From DATGMB01 sp035293845 (GTDB lineage: Bacteria; Acidobacteriota; Terriglobia; Bryobacterales; Bryobacteraceae): 29,408 bases of DNA. Position 1 is the first letter of the stretch. Each line of letters opens with the position of its first letter. Positions 15,101 to 21,831 of the stretch are shown piece after piece. A program made the position numbers and the translations under genes. The DNA lies in the NCBI GenBank assembly GCA_035293845.1, contig DATGMB010000063.1:1-29408 (forward strand), in the 5' to 3' direction. A model generated the notes under the pieces. That model was not told the DNA's origin. It did no database searches and saw nothing but the letters and a program-made list of their open reading frames with translations.

Positions 15101-16630
15101 GTGCCGATCGCCACGCAAAACATCCCCGATATTCTCGAACGACTGCACATCGAGCCCGTGAACTCCGGCGCCTGTTACGGCGAATGGCTGCCGGAGCCTT
15201 CGGGGCCTGAGCTCACTTCTTATAACCCGGCGACCGAAGAGCCGCTGGCCAAAGTGAAAACGGCGGGGCCGGCGGACTACGAGTGCGTCGTCTCCCGCGC
15301 CAGCGAGGCATTCCCGGATTGGCGCATGATGCCGGCGCCGAAGCGCGGCGAGATCGTGCGCGAGATCGCCGATGAACTGCGCGCGCATAAGGCCAGCCTC
15401 GGCGCGCTGGTGTCGCTCGAGATGGGCAAGATCCTGGCCGAGGGAATGGGCGAAGTGCAGGAGATGATCGACATCGCCGATTTCGCGGTGGGGCTCTCCC
15501 GCCAACTCTATGGCCTGACGATGCACAGCGAGCGTCCCGGCCACCGCATGTACGAGCAGTGGCACCCCCTGGGAATCGTGGGCGTCATCAGCGCCTTCAA
15601 TTTCCCGGTGGCGGTGTGGTCCTGGAACGCCATGATCGCGGCCGTGTGCGGCGACTGCGTGCTGTGGCGGCCGTCCTCGGACACGCCGCTATGCGCCATC
15701 GCCGTGCAGAAGATCTGCAATCGCGTGCTTGACCGCCACGGCCTGAAGGGCGTTTTCAACCTGGTGATCGGACCGAGCAATCCGATCGGCGAGACCATGA
15801 TCAACGACGGGCGGATTCCGTTGATCAGCTTCACGGGATCGACTGAGGTCGGCCGGCACGTCTCCGAAACGATCGCGCGGCGCCTGGGGAGAAGCATCCT
15901 GGAGCTGGGCGGCAACAACGGAATCATCGTCATGGACGACGCCAATCCCGACCTGGTGCTGCGCGCGGTGCTGTTCGGCGCAGTGGGCACGGCGGGGCAA
16001 CGATGCACCACGACGCGGCGGCTGTTCCTGCAGCGCGGGATCGCGGGCCGCATCACCCAGGCGCTTGCCGATGCCTACCGGCAGGTCAAGATCGGGGATC
16101 CGCTGGCGGAAGGCACGCTGATGGGACCGCTCGTGAACCGGCGCGCGGTGAACGATATGCTCGACGGCGTCCGGCGCATCCGCGAGCAGGGCGGCGAGAT
16201 CCTCTATGGCGGCGAACGCGTAATGGGGAACTTCGTGCAGCCTACGCTGGTGCGCGCGCGCCCCGGTATGCCGATCCTGAAGGAGGAGATCTTCGCGCCG
16301 ATTCTCTACCTGATCGAGTTCGATGGTCTCGATCAGGCCATCCACTGGCACAACGATGTGCCGCAGGGGCTATCTTCCGCGATGTTCACCAGCAGCCTGA
16401 TCTCCGCGGAGACTTTCCTGAGCCACCGCGGCAGCGACTGCGGAATCGCGAACGTCAATATCGGAACCAGCGGAGCGGAGATCGGCGGCGCATTCGGCGG
16501 AGAGAAGGAAACCGGCGGCGGGAGGGAATCGGGCAGCGACGCATGGAAGGCTTACATGCGGCGGCAAACAAATACGATCAACTGGTCGAGCCAGTTGCCG
16601 CTCGCGCAGGGGATCGAGTTTATGGGGTAG
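15101..16630 (+). CDS. aldehyde dehydrogenase, ALDH7 family (aminoadipate semialdehyde type)
   Basis: The 509-residue product closely follows ALDH7A1/bacterial AmaB-type enzymes, which oxidise 2-aminoadipate 6-semialdehyde (piperideine-6-carboxylate) in lysine breakdown with NAD. Seen are the N167 in AFNFPV, FTGST, the general base E268 (LELGGNN) and the catalytic C302 (GQRCTT). The family-specific C-terminus FGGEKETGGGRESGSDAWK...INWSSQLPLAQG is also present. The lysine that usually contacts the NAD ribose (WKP/WKG) is R190 (LWRPSS). The start is GTG at 15101. The gene has no pathway neighbours here, so substrate rests on family resemblance. It converges on the ribosomal operon, with a hairpin between. 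Confidence 0.93.
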   Translation: MPIATQNIPDILERLHIEPVNSGACYGEWLPEPSGPELTSYNPATEEPLAKVKTAGPADYECVVSRASEAFPDWRMMPAPKRGEIVREIADELRAHKASLGALVSLEMGKILAEGMGEVQEMIDIADFAVGLSRQLYGLTMHSERPGHRMYEQWHPLGIVGVISAFNFPVAVWSWNAMIAAVCGDCVLWRPSSDTPLCAIAVQKICNRVLDRHGLKGVFNLVIGPSNPIGETMINDGRIPLISFTGSTEVGRHVSETIARRLGRSILELGGNNGIIVMDDANPDLVLRAVLFGAVGTAGQRCTTTRRLFLQRGIAGRITQALADAYRQVKIGDPLAEGTLMGPLVNRRAVNDMLDGVRRIREQGGEILYGGERVMGNFVQPTLVRARPGMPILKEEIFAPILYLIEFDGLDQAIHWHNDVPQGLSSAMFTSSLISAETFLSHRGSDCGIANVNIGTSGAEIGGAFGGEKETGGGRESGSDAWKAYMRRQTNTINWSSQLPLAQGIEFMG

Positions 16631-16646
16631 GAGTTACAGACCAACC

Positions 16647-16738
16647 AACCGCAGAGACACAGAGAGCGCAGAGGTCACGCAGAGAAGATATCAGGTCTTC
16701 CTCTGCGAAGTCTCTGCGCTCTTCGCGCCTCTGCGGTT
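16647..16738. repeat. long palindromic repeat (GCAGAGACACAGAG family) between convergent genes
   Basis: Arms 16647-16688 and 16696-16738 are imperfect reverse complements of about 42 bases around a 7-base loop, built from short GCAGAG/CTCTGCG units. It is the last of the dispersed repeats of this family (see 21746, 25334, 26051 and 27989). Placed between the ends of the ALDH gene and rplQ, it could stop transcription in both directions, but no T-run follows. Confidence 0.85.
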
Positions 16739-16743
16739 AAACG

Positions 16744-17199
16744 TTATTCCTCGGTACTCTCTTCTCCCGGCTCGCGCCCTTCCTGCTGCGCCTTCAGGCG
16801 CTCTTCGCGGCGCTTGGCGCGTTCGGCGGCGCGCTTGACCAGCTCGGAGCCGACCAGTTCGAGCATGGCCTGCTCGGCGCCGTCGCCCTTGCGCGGGCCC
16901 AGGCGGGTGATGCGGGTGTAGCCTCCGTTGCGCTGGCCGAAACGGGTGCCCAGCGTGTCGAAGAGCTTCTTCACCGAGGCGGGCGTGCGCAGCACGGCGG
17001 CCGCCTGGCGGCGCGAATGCAGCGTATCCTGCTTGGCGAGCGTGATCATCTTTTCGACCAGCGGACGGACGGCCTTGGCCTTCGGCACGGTCGTGATCAC
17101 GCGCTCCTGCTCGATGACGCTGGTGCATAGGTTCCGCAGCAGCGCGTTGCGGCTGTCCACCGGCCGCTTCAGTTTGAATCCGGCAACTCTGTGTCTCAT
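16744..17199 (-). CDS. rplQ: 50S ribosomal protein L17
   Basis: L17 binds 23S rRNA near the exit side of the large subunit. The 151-residue product starts MRHRVAGFKLKRP and contains the family pattern NALLRNL, ITTVPKAKAVRPLVEKMITLAK and GGYTRI. It is longer than the usual 115-130 residues owing to a charged C-terminal tail (RAAERAKRREERLKAQQEG, then acidic GEESTEE). The gene is last in the alpha operon, two bases after the rpoA stop, and ends just before the hairpin at 16647-16738. Confidence 0.97.
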   Translation of the reverse strand: MRHRVAGFKLKRPVDSRNALLRNLCTSVIEQERVITTVPKAKAVRPLVEKMITLAKQDTLHSRRQAAAVLRTPASVKKLFDTLGTRFGQRNGGYTRITRLGPRKGDGAEQAMLELVGSELVKRAAERAKRREERLKAQQEGREPGEESTEE

Positions 17200-17201
17200 G
17201 G

Positions 17202-18245
17202 CTAGCCTTCGATCGACTCCTGCTGTTCTTCTTCGGCGCCGTAGTCGGTGATGCCGCCAGGCTGCTGTGGCGGAGCGACCAGCCGCCCGTGGGCGTCGAT
17301 GCGCATCCCGAGCGAAAGGCCCATGTTGGCCAGAATTTCCTTGATTTCGTTCAGCGACTTGCGGCCGAAGTTCTTGGTCCGCAGCATCTCGGCCTCGCTC
17401 TTCTGCACGAGTTCGCCGATGGTCTGGATATTGGCGTTCTTCAAACAGTTATAGGAGCGGACGCTGAGCTCGAGCTCTTCGACGGAGCGGTTGAGGATCT
17501 CGTTCATCTTATCGAGGCCGCGCTCGCTGACCTCTTCGGCCTGCTCCGGCACCTCCTCGAAGTTGATGAAGATCGACATGTGGTCCTTGAGGAGCTTCGC
17601 TGCGTAGCCGATGGCGTCCTGCGGGGACACGGCGCCGTTCGTCCACACCTGCAGCGTGAGCTTATCGTAGTCGGTCATCTGGCCCAGGCGGGCAGCCTCG
17701 ACGGCAAAGTTGACCTTCCGCACAGGGGAGTGGACGGAATCGATCGGGATGTAGCCGAGGGCCAGATCCTCGTCGAAGTTCTTATCCGCGCTCACGTAGC
17801 CGCGGCCGCTCTTGAGCCGCATCTCGATGTGCAGGCGTCCGCCTTCGCTGACGGTCGCGACGTGCACGTCGCGGTCGAGCACTTCGACATCCGCGTCGGT
17901 TTCGATCTGTCCGCTGCGAACGTCGCCGGGATGATCGACCGTGAGACGCACGGTTTTGACCCCTTCGCCCATGATCTTGAAGGGAATCTGCTTCAGGTTG
18001 AGGATGATATCGGTGGCGTCTTCGACCACGCCGGGAATGGGGCTGAATTCGTGCTCGACGCCCTCGATACGGACGGCAGTGATGGCCGCTCCCTCGATCG
18101 AGCTGAGCAGCACACGGCGCAGGCTGTTGCCGATGGTGGTGCCGAAGCCGCGCTGGAACGGCTGGGCGGTAAACTCGCCGAAGCGCTCATTGAGCGTTTC
18201 GGTATTGGCGACCAGGCGCTTGGGTTTTTGGAAGCCTTTAAACAT
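17202..18245 (-). CDS. rpoA: DNA-directed RNA polymerase subunit alpha
   Basis: Alpha dimerises to nucleate RNA polymerase assembly, and its C-terminal domain contacts UP elements and activators. The 347-residue product has the N-terminal domain (ERFGEFTAQPFQRGFGTTIGN-type start, LRRVLLSSIEGAAIT, EFSPIPGV) and the C-terminal helix-hairpin-helix (VEELELSVRSYNCLKNANI, LLR-like MLRTKNFGRKSLNEIKEIL). A proline/glutamine-rich extension and an acidic EEEQQESIEG tail follow. An AAAGG six bases before the ATG is the ribosome site and lies between the repeat at 18264-18329 and the gene. Confidence 0.98.
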   Translation of the reverse strand: MFKGFQKPKRLVANTETLNERFGEFTAQPFQRGFGTTIGNSLRRVLLSSIEGAAITAVRIEGVEHEFSPIPGVVEDATDIILNLKQIPFKIMGEGVKTVRLTVDHPGDVRSGQIETDADVEVLDRDVHVATVSEGGRLHIEMRLKSGRGYVSADKNFDEDLALGYIPIDSVHSPVRKVNFAVEAARLGQMTDYDKLTLQVWTNGAVSPQDAIGYAAKLLKDHMSIFINFEEVPEQAEEVSERGLDKMNEILNRSVEELELSVRSYNCLKNANIQTIGELVQKSEAEMLRTKNFGRKSLNEIKEILANMGLSLGMRIDAHGRLVAPPQQPGGITDYGAEEEQQESIEG

Positions 18246-18263
18246 AGAAAACCTTTCTGGAAT

Positions 18264-18329
18264 TCAGGAGGCGGGAGTCAGGAGCCAGAAGGCGGATGTG
18301 CGCTCCTGACTCCTGTCTCCTGCCTCCTG
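18264..18329. repeat. palindromic repeat of CAGGAGN units between rpsD and rpoA
   Basis: The right arm (18302-18329) is a run of near-perfect seven-base units (CTCCTGN). The left arm (18264-18285) is its reverse complement with one unit missing. The loop is about 16 bases. It belongs to a different sequence family from the GCAGAG repeats but occupies the same kind of site, directly before the downstream gene's ribosome site. Confidence 0.8.
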
Positions 18330-18335
18330 TCTTCC

Positions 18336-18968
18336 TTATTTCGAATACAGCTCCACGATCAGCTGTTCATTCATCTGAATTTGCACCAGCTCGCTGCGCT
18401 GCGGCAGGGCGGTGATGCGGCCCGTCAGACCGTCGCGGTCCACATCGATCCAATTGGGAGCCGGAGCGTGCGCGGTGGCGTCACGCGCGGCGAGGATAGT
18501 GGGATTATTCTTGCTGGTCTCGCGCACCTTCACCACGTCGCCGACCTTGACCAGCGCCGAGGGAATGTTGCACTTGCGGCCGTTGACCTCGATGTGGCCG
18601 TGGCGCACCACCTGGCGGGCTTGCGCGCGGCTGGTCCCGAAGCCCATGCGGTAAATGACGCTATCGAGACGGCGCTCCAGAGCGGACATCAGGTTCTCGC
18701 CGGTGATGCCCTTCTGCAAGGCGGCCTTCTCGTAGCCCGTGCGGAACTGGCGCTCCAGCACGCCGTACACGCGGCGCACCTTCTGCTTTTCGCGGAGTTG
18801 GAGGCCGTAGCCGACGATCTTCGCCTTGCGGTCCTTGCCATGCTGGCCGGGAACGAAATTGCGCCGCTCGATGGCGCACTTCTCGCTATGGCAGCGCTCG
18901 CCTTTGAGGAACAGTTTCATGCCCTCGCGCCGGCACTGCCGGCAAACGGGGCCGATGTATCTTGCCAA
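18336..18968 (-). CDS. rpsD: 30S ribosomal protein S4
   Basis: S4 nucleates assembly of the 16S rRNA 5' domain and in many bacteria represses the alpha operon. The 210-residue product has a zinc-binding N-terminus (C9, C12, C26, C31: the C+ form). The S4 RNA-binding domain (LERRLDSVIYRMGFGTSRAQARQ and GHIEVNGRKCNIPS) is complete. It ends ELYSK. The stop lies just after the repeat at 18264-18329 and the start is 78 bases after rpsK. Confidence 0.98.
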   Translation of the reverse strand: MARYIGPVCRQCRREGMKLFLKGERCHSEKCAIERRNFVPGQHGKDRKAKIVGYGLQLREKQKVRRVYGVLERQFRTGYEKAALQKGITGENLMSALERRLDSVIYRMGFGTSRAQARQVVRHGHIEVNGRKCNIPSALVKVGDVVKVRETSKNNPTILAARDATAHAPAPNWIDVDRDGLTGRITALPQRSELVQIQMNEQLIVELYSK

Positions 18969-19046
18969 GTTCTTCTCTCCTTACCTTTCTACTTCAGGTG
19001 CGGTTTACAGCCATGGCCGGCCTTCTTCCCGCTTGCTTCACAAAAC

Positions 19047-19454
19047 TCAAACGCGCCGCTTCTTCGGCGGACGGCACCCGTTGTGCGGAATCGGCGTGAC
19101 GTCCTTGATGGCGCGCACATCGATCCCGGCGGTCGAGAGGGCGCGCACCGCCGATTCCCGGCCCGAGCCCGGTCCGCTGATCCGGACTTCCACCGATCGC
19201 AGGCCCGTCTCGCTCGCCTTGTTGGCGGCCGTCAGCGCCGCCTGTTGCGCGGCGAAGGGCGTGCCCTTGCGCGAACCGCGGAAACCCAGCGAGCCGGCGC
19301 TCGACCATGCGAGGGTGTTGCCCTCCTGGTCCGAGATGGTCACGATGGTGTTATTGAAGGTGGCCTGGATGTGCACGACGCCGTTATGAACGACGCGTTT
19401 TTCCTTCTTCTTGAAACTCTTCTTCTTGGTGGTTTTCGCTGGTGCTTTCGCCAT
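19047..19454 (-). CDS. rpsK: 30S ribosomal protein S11
   Basis: S11 sits on the small-subunit platform near the mRNA exit. The 135-residue product has a lysine-rich N-terminus (KKKSFKKKEKR), then VHIQATFNNTIVTISD, GSRKGTPFAAQ, ISGPGSGRESAVRAL and the C-terminal TPIPHNGCRPPKKRRV, all family hallmarks. The ribosome site AGGTGAGG lies directly upstream, abutting the 20-base palindrome at 19466-19485. Between rpsM and rpsD in the alpha operon. Confidence 0.98.
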   Translation of the reverse strand: MAKAPAKTTKKKSFKKKEKRVVHNGVVHIQATFNNTIVTISDQEGNTLAWSSAGSLGFRGSRKGTPFAAQQAALTAANKASETGLRSVEVRISGPGSGRESAVRALSTAGIDVRAIKDVTPIPHNGCRPPKKRRV

Positions 19455-19465
19455 GCCTCACCTAC

Positions 19466-19485
19466 GGGCCGGGCATGCCCGGCCC
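19466..19485. repeat. perfect 20-base palindrome between rpsM and rpsK
   Basis: GGGCCGGGCATGCCCGGCCC is its own reverse complement. It is flanked by CTAC/CCTAC bases and lies 11 bases before the rpsK start, so the rpsK ribosome site begins right after it. The type (TAGGGGCCGGG...) resembles short intergenic palindromes scattered in many bacterial genomes. Confidence 0.8.
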
Positions 19486-19493
19486 CTACAAAA

Positions 19494-19880
19494 TTATGTT
19501 TTGGCCGTAGCCTTCTTCTTGTTCGCCACCGTGCCGCGCCGCGGACCCTTGCGCGTGCGCGCATTGGTGTGCGTCCGCTGGCCGCGCACCGGCAGCGAGC
19601 GGCGATGCCGCAGGCCGCGATACGATCCCATCTCGATATGGCGCTTGATGTTCATCGAGATCTCCTTGCGGAGATCGCCTTCCACGGCGCCTTCCTCTTC
19701 GAGGATCTGGCGCACGCGGTTGACCTCGTCTTCGGTGAGGTCGCGGATCTTCTTGTCGAAATCGATGCCGGCCCGGTGCAGCAGCGACTTGGATCGGGTA
19801 CGGCCGATGCCGTAAATGTAAGTCAGCCCGATCTCAGCTCGCTTGGCGGGCGGCAGATCCACACCGGCAATACGTGCCAT
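19494..19880 (-). CDS. rpsM: 30S ribosomal protein S13
   Basis: S13 forms intersubunit bridges in the small-subunit head and contacts P-site tRNA through its tail. The 128-residue product starts MARIAGVDLPPAKRAEIGLTY. It carries the helix-two-turn-helix IYGIGRTRS, the GSYRGLRHRRSLPVRGQRT segment and a long basic tail. Four bases separate it from the upstream rpmJ stop, typical of tight alpha-operon spacing. Confidence 0.98.
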   Translation of the reverse strand: MARIAGVDLPPAKRAEIGLTYIYGIGRTRSKSLLHRAGIDFDKKIRDLTEDEVNRVRQILEEEGAVEGDLRKEISMNIKRHIEMGSYRGLRHRRSLPVRGQRTHTNARTRKGPRRGTVANKKKATAKT

Positions 19881-19884
19881 AGCT

Positions 19885-19998
19885 TTAACCCTGCCTCTGT
19901 TTATGTTTCGGATTGACGCAGATGACCCGCACCACGCCCTCGCGGTGGATCACCTTGCACTTGTCGCAAATTTTCTTGACGCTAGCGCGAACTTTCAT
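19885..19998 (-). CDS. rpmJ: 50S ribosomal protein L36
   Basis: L36 is the smallest ribosomal protein and stabilises 23S rRNA domains II and V. The 37-residue product reads MKVRASVKKICDKCKVI...GVVRVICVNPKHKQRQG. The zinc ligands C11, C14, C27 and H32 are intact (C+ form). ATG at 19998, TAA at 19885-19887. It is too short for most gene tables but sits exactly where it belongs, between infA and rpsM, and the sequence leaves no doubt. Confidence 0.97.
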   Translation of the reverse strand: MKVRASVKKICDKCKVIHREGVVRVICVNPKHKQRQG

Positions 19999-20015
19999 GT
20001 TCGAAAACCAATTTC

Positions 20016-20087
20016 AGCCGCTGATGAACGCAGATAAACGCCGATAAAAACTTGCCGATCGGCGTCGATCTGCGTTCACCGGCGGCT
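20016..20087. repeat. palindromic repeat (GATGAACGCAGAT family) overlapping the infA stop
   Basis: Arms 20016-20045 and 20058-20087 match as reverse complements at about 25 of 30 positions around a 12-base loop. The right arm ends at 20087 and so includes two bases of the infA stop codon (TAG at 20086-20088). It lies just before the rpmJ ribosome-site region. It is a third sequence family among the operon's repeats. Confidence 0.82.
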
Positions 20088-20337
20088 AATTCACTTTCCT
20101 CAAGATCTTTCCCCGGCCCGGATCATGGGGACTCAACTCGAGCTCTACCCGATCGCCCGGAACCAGCCTTACAAAATTCCTTTCCGCGTTGCCCACCAAA
20201 TGGGCTAAAACCTTCTGCTGCGAGTCCAAAACCACCACTTCAAAAACCAACGCCGGCCGCTCTTTCAGCACGACAGCCGAAACCCTGATCCCTGCCCCCC
20301 GGTCCCCGGCCCCGGTTACGGTCTCGTCAGCACCCAC
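20086..20337 (-). CDS. infA: translation initiation factor IF-1, divergent, non-ATG start
   Basis: IF-1 binds the 30S A site during initiation. The OB-fold core is clear: VLKERPALVFEVVV, KVLAHLVGNAERNFVRLVPG and DRVELELSPHDPGRGKI align with the usual FRVELENGHKVLAH, FIRILPGDKV and ELSPYDLTRGRI. The frame has no internal ATG. The GTG at 20337, with GGAG eight bases upstream and a 22-base overlap with map, gives 83 residues with a glycine-rich N-terminal extension; the usual length is 72. Starting at the GTG at 20271 would remove the first strand. An ATC next to a strong G-run could also start a near-normal protein. Gene order (map, infA, rpmJ) supports identity. Confidence 0.85.
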   Translation of the reverse strand: MGADETVTGAGDRGAGIRVSAVVLKERPALVFEVVVLDSQQKVLAHLVGNAERNFVRLVPGDRVELELSPHDPGRGKILRKVN

Positions 20338-21086
20338 GGGCCGTTCTCCGTAACCGCGATGCAGTGCTCGAAGTGGGCCGAGTTCGACCCGTCCTTGGTT
20401 ACCGCGGTCCACTTGTCCTTCAGAACCACGGCTTCCGGCCGGCCGGCGTTCACCATGGGCTCGATCGCCAATACCATTCCCGGCTTGAGGCGCGGGTTCT
20501 CATGCTTCCGGTCCACATAGTTCGGAACCTGGGGCTCCTCATGGAGCTGCGTGCCGATGCCGTGACCCACATACTCCCGCACAACCGAAAAACCGTTCGC
20601 CTTCACATGCTGCTCGACCGTGCCGCAAACATCGAACAGCCGGTTGCCGCTGCGCACCCTGTCGATCGCCAGTTCGAGCGATTCCTGCGTCACAGCCAGC
20701 AGCTTCTTCGTCTGCTCGCTAATCTCTCCGACCGGGACCGTGATCGCCGAGTCGCCGTAATACCCATCCAGCTTCACCCCGGTATCGATCGAAACGATAT
20801 CGCCGCTTTTCAGCACGCGCCGGGGATTCGGCATGCCGTGGACGATCTCGCTGTTCACCGAAGTGCACAACACGAACTTGTACTGCTCGCCGGCGGCCGG
20901 CACATAATAGCCCTTGAAAGCCGGACGCGCGCCGGCTTCTGACATCATCTTTTCCGCGGCCACTTCGAGGTCCCACGTCGTGGCCCCCTCGACGGCGATT
21001 TCCTTCAGCTTCTGCAGAATCTGCCAGACCAGCAGCCCGCTGCGCCGCATCTTTTCGAGTTCAGCGGCAGTTTTCCGAACGATCAT
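20316..21086 (-). CDS. map: methionine aminopeptidase, type I
   Basis: MetAP removes the initiator methionine from new proteins. The 256-residue product has all five metal ligands: D101 (SIDTG), D112 (YYGDSA), H175 (VGHGIG), E209 (LAIEPM) and E240 (HFEH). The start is the ATG at 21086, giving MIVRKTAAELEKMR, with GGAG five bases upstream; it overlaps the end of adk by 26 bases. An upstream ATG at 21146 would add 20 unlike residues. Sits in the spc operon between adk and infA, as in many bacteria. Confidence 0.97.
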   Translation of the reverse strand: MIVRKTAAELEKMRRSGLLVWQILQKLKEIAVEGATTWDLEVAAEKMMSEAGARPAFKGYYVPAAGEQYKFVLCTSVNSEIVHGMPNPRRVLKSGDIVSIDTGVKLDGYYGDSAITVPVGEISEQTKKLLAVTQESLELAIDRVRSGNRLFDVCGTVEQHVKANGFSVVREYVGHGIGTQLHEEPQVPNYVDRKHENPRLKPGMVLAIEPMVNAGRPEAVVLKDKWTAVTKDGSNSAHFEHCIAVTENGPWVLTRP

Positions 21087-21735
21087 CGCACTCCAACGCC
21101 TGGCAAATCTTCCGCGATACCGCATCCGGCGGATCGTTGCTCGCATCCACCTCGACCACCCGCCGGCCGGCGAGCCGTAAATGCTCCAGCACGGGACGGG
21201 TCTGCCGCTCGTAAGCCTCCAGGCGCTCGCGGATCACCGGCTCGCGGTCGTCGTCCCGGATCACCAGCTTTTCGCCGTCCAGATCGCACCGCATATCGTC
21301 GCGCGGCGGCTTGGAGACGATGTTATACAGCGTGCCGCAGCGCGGACACTGCCGGCGGCCCGTCAGACGCGCAATAACTACATTATAATCAACGGCGAGA
21401 TAGATTACCATCTCGCGAATCCCACGGCCGTCGAGCAACCGGCCCAGGTGGTCGGCCTGCGCCAGCGTGCGCGGATACCCATCCAGCACGAACCCTCCGG
21501 CGGCGTCCGGCATAGCCAGCCGTTCCTCGACCAGCGCTTCCACCACTTCATCGGACACCAGCGCGCCCGACTGCATCCGGGCCGCTACCGCCGAGCCTAA
21601 CCGGTCACCCTGCCGGATGTGCTCCCGCAGCATATCCCCGGTCGAGATATGCGGCACCTTGAGGCACCGCGTCAGAACCTTCGCCTGAGTGCCTTTGCCG
21701 GAACCGGGAGAACCAAACAGCACGATCGCCTTCAA
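21061..21735 (-). CDS. adk: adenylate kinase
   Basis: Adenylate kinase interconverts ATP + AMP and 2 ADP. From the chosen TTG the product is 224 residues: MKAIVLFGSPGSGKGTQAK (P-loop), HISTGDMLR, GFVLDGYPRT, then a zinc-type LID domain (CPRCG...MRCDLDG: three cysteines and an aspartate) and a C-terminal helix. I preferred the TTG at 21735 because it gives the family's exact N-terminus and an AAGG lies about eight bases upstream; GTG at 21744 is the alternative and has no ribosome site. The region just upstream is a long palindrome (21746-21817). The stop lies inside map. Confidence 0.95.
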   Translation of the reverse strand: MKAIVLFGSPGSGKGTQAKVLTRCLKVPHISTGDMLREHIRQGDRLGSAVAARMQSGALVSDEVVEALVEERLAMPDAAGGFVLDGYPRTLAQADHLGRLLDGRGIREMVIYLAVDYNVVIARLTGRRQCPRCGTLYNIVSKPPRDDMRCDLDGEKLVIRDDDREPVIRERLEAYERQTRPVLEHLRLAGRRVVEVDASNDPPDAVSRKICQALECDDRSENCR

Positions 21736-21745
21736 AACCAACACC

Positions 21746-21817
21746 TTGACACAGAGACACAGAGACGCAGAGAAAACAACAAAAAGTGGCCTCCGCGTCT
21801 CCGCGTCTCTGCGTCAA
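21746..21817. repeat. palindromic repeat (GCAGAGAC family) between secY and adk
   Basis: Arms 21746-21772 and 21791-21817 are reverse complements at 23 of 27 positions around an 18-base A-rich loop. Units of ACAGAG/GCAGAG are evident. On the transcript the outer end reads TGTCAAGGTG, so the element's border provides the AAGG next to the adk start. Confidence 0.85.
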
Positions 21818-21831
21818 AAAACATGCTCACC

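Noticed and set aside
16647..16738. Rho-independent terminator for both convergent genes
   Set aside because: The hairpin is far longer than usual and no T-run follows in either direction; kept as a repeat that may stop transcription.
17289..19916. 875-codon open frame on the plus strand
   Set aside because: It is antisense to rpoA, rpsD, rpsK and rpsM, which are unmistakable. Long antisense frames are normal in GC-rich DNA; composition is His/Ala/Arg/Asp-rich shadow sequence.
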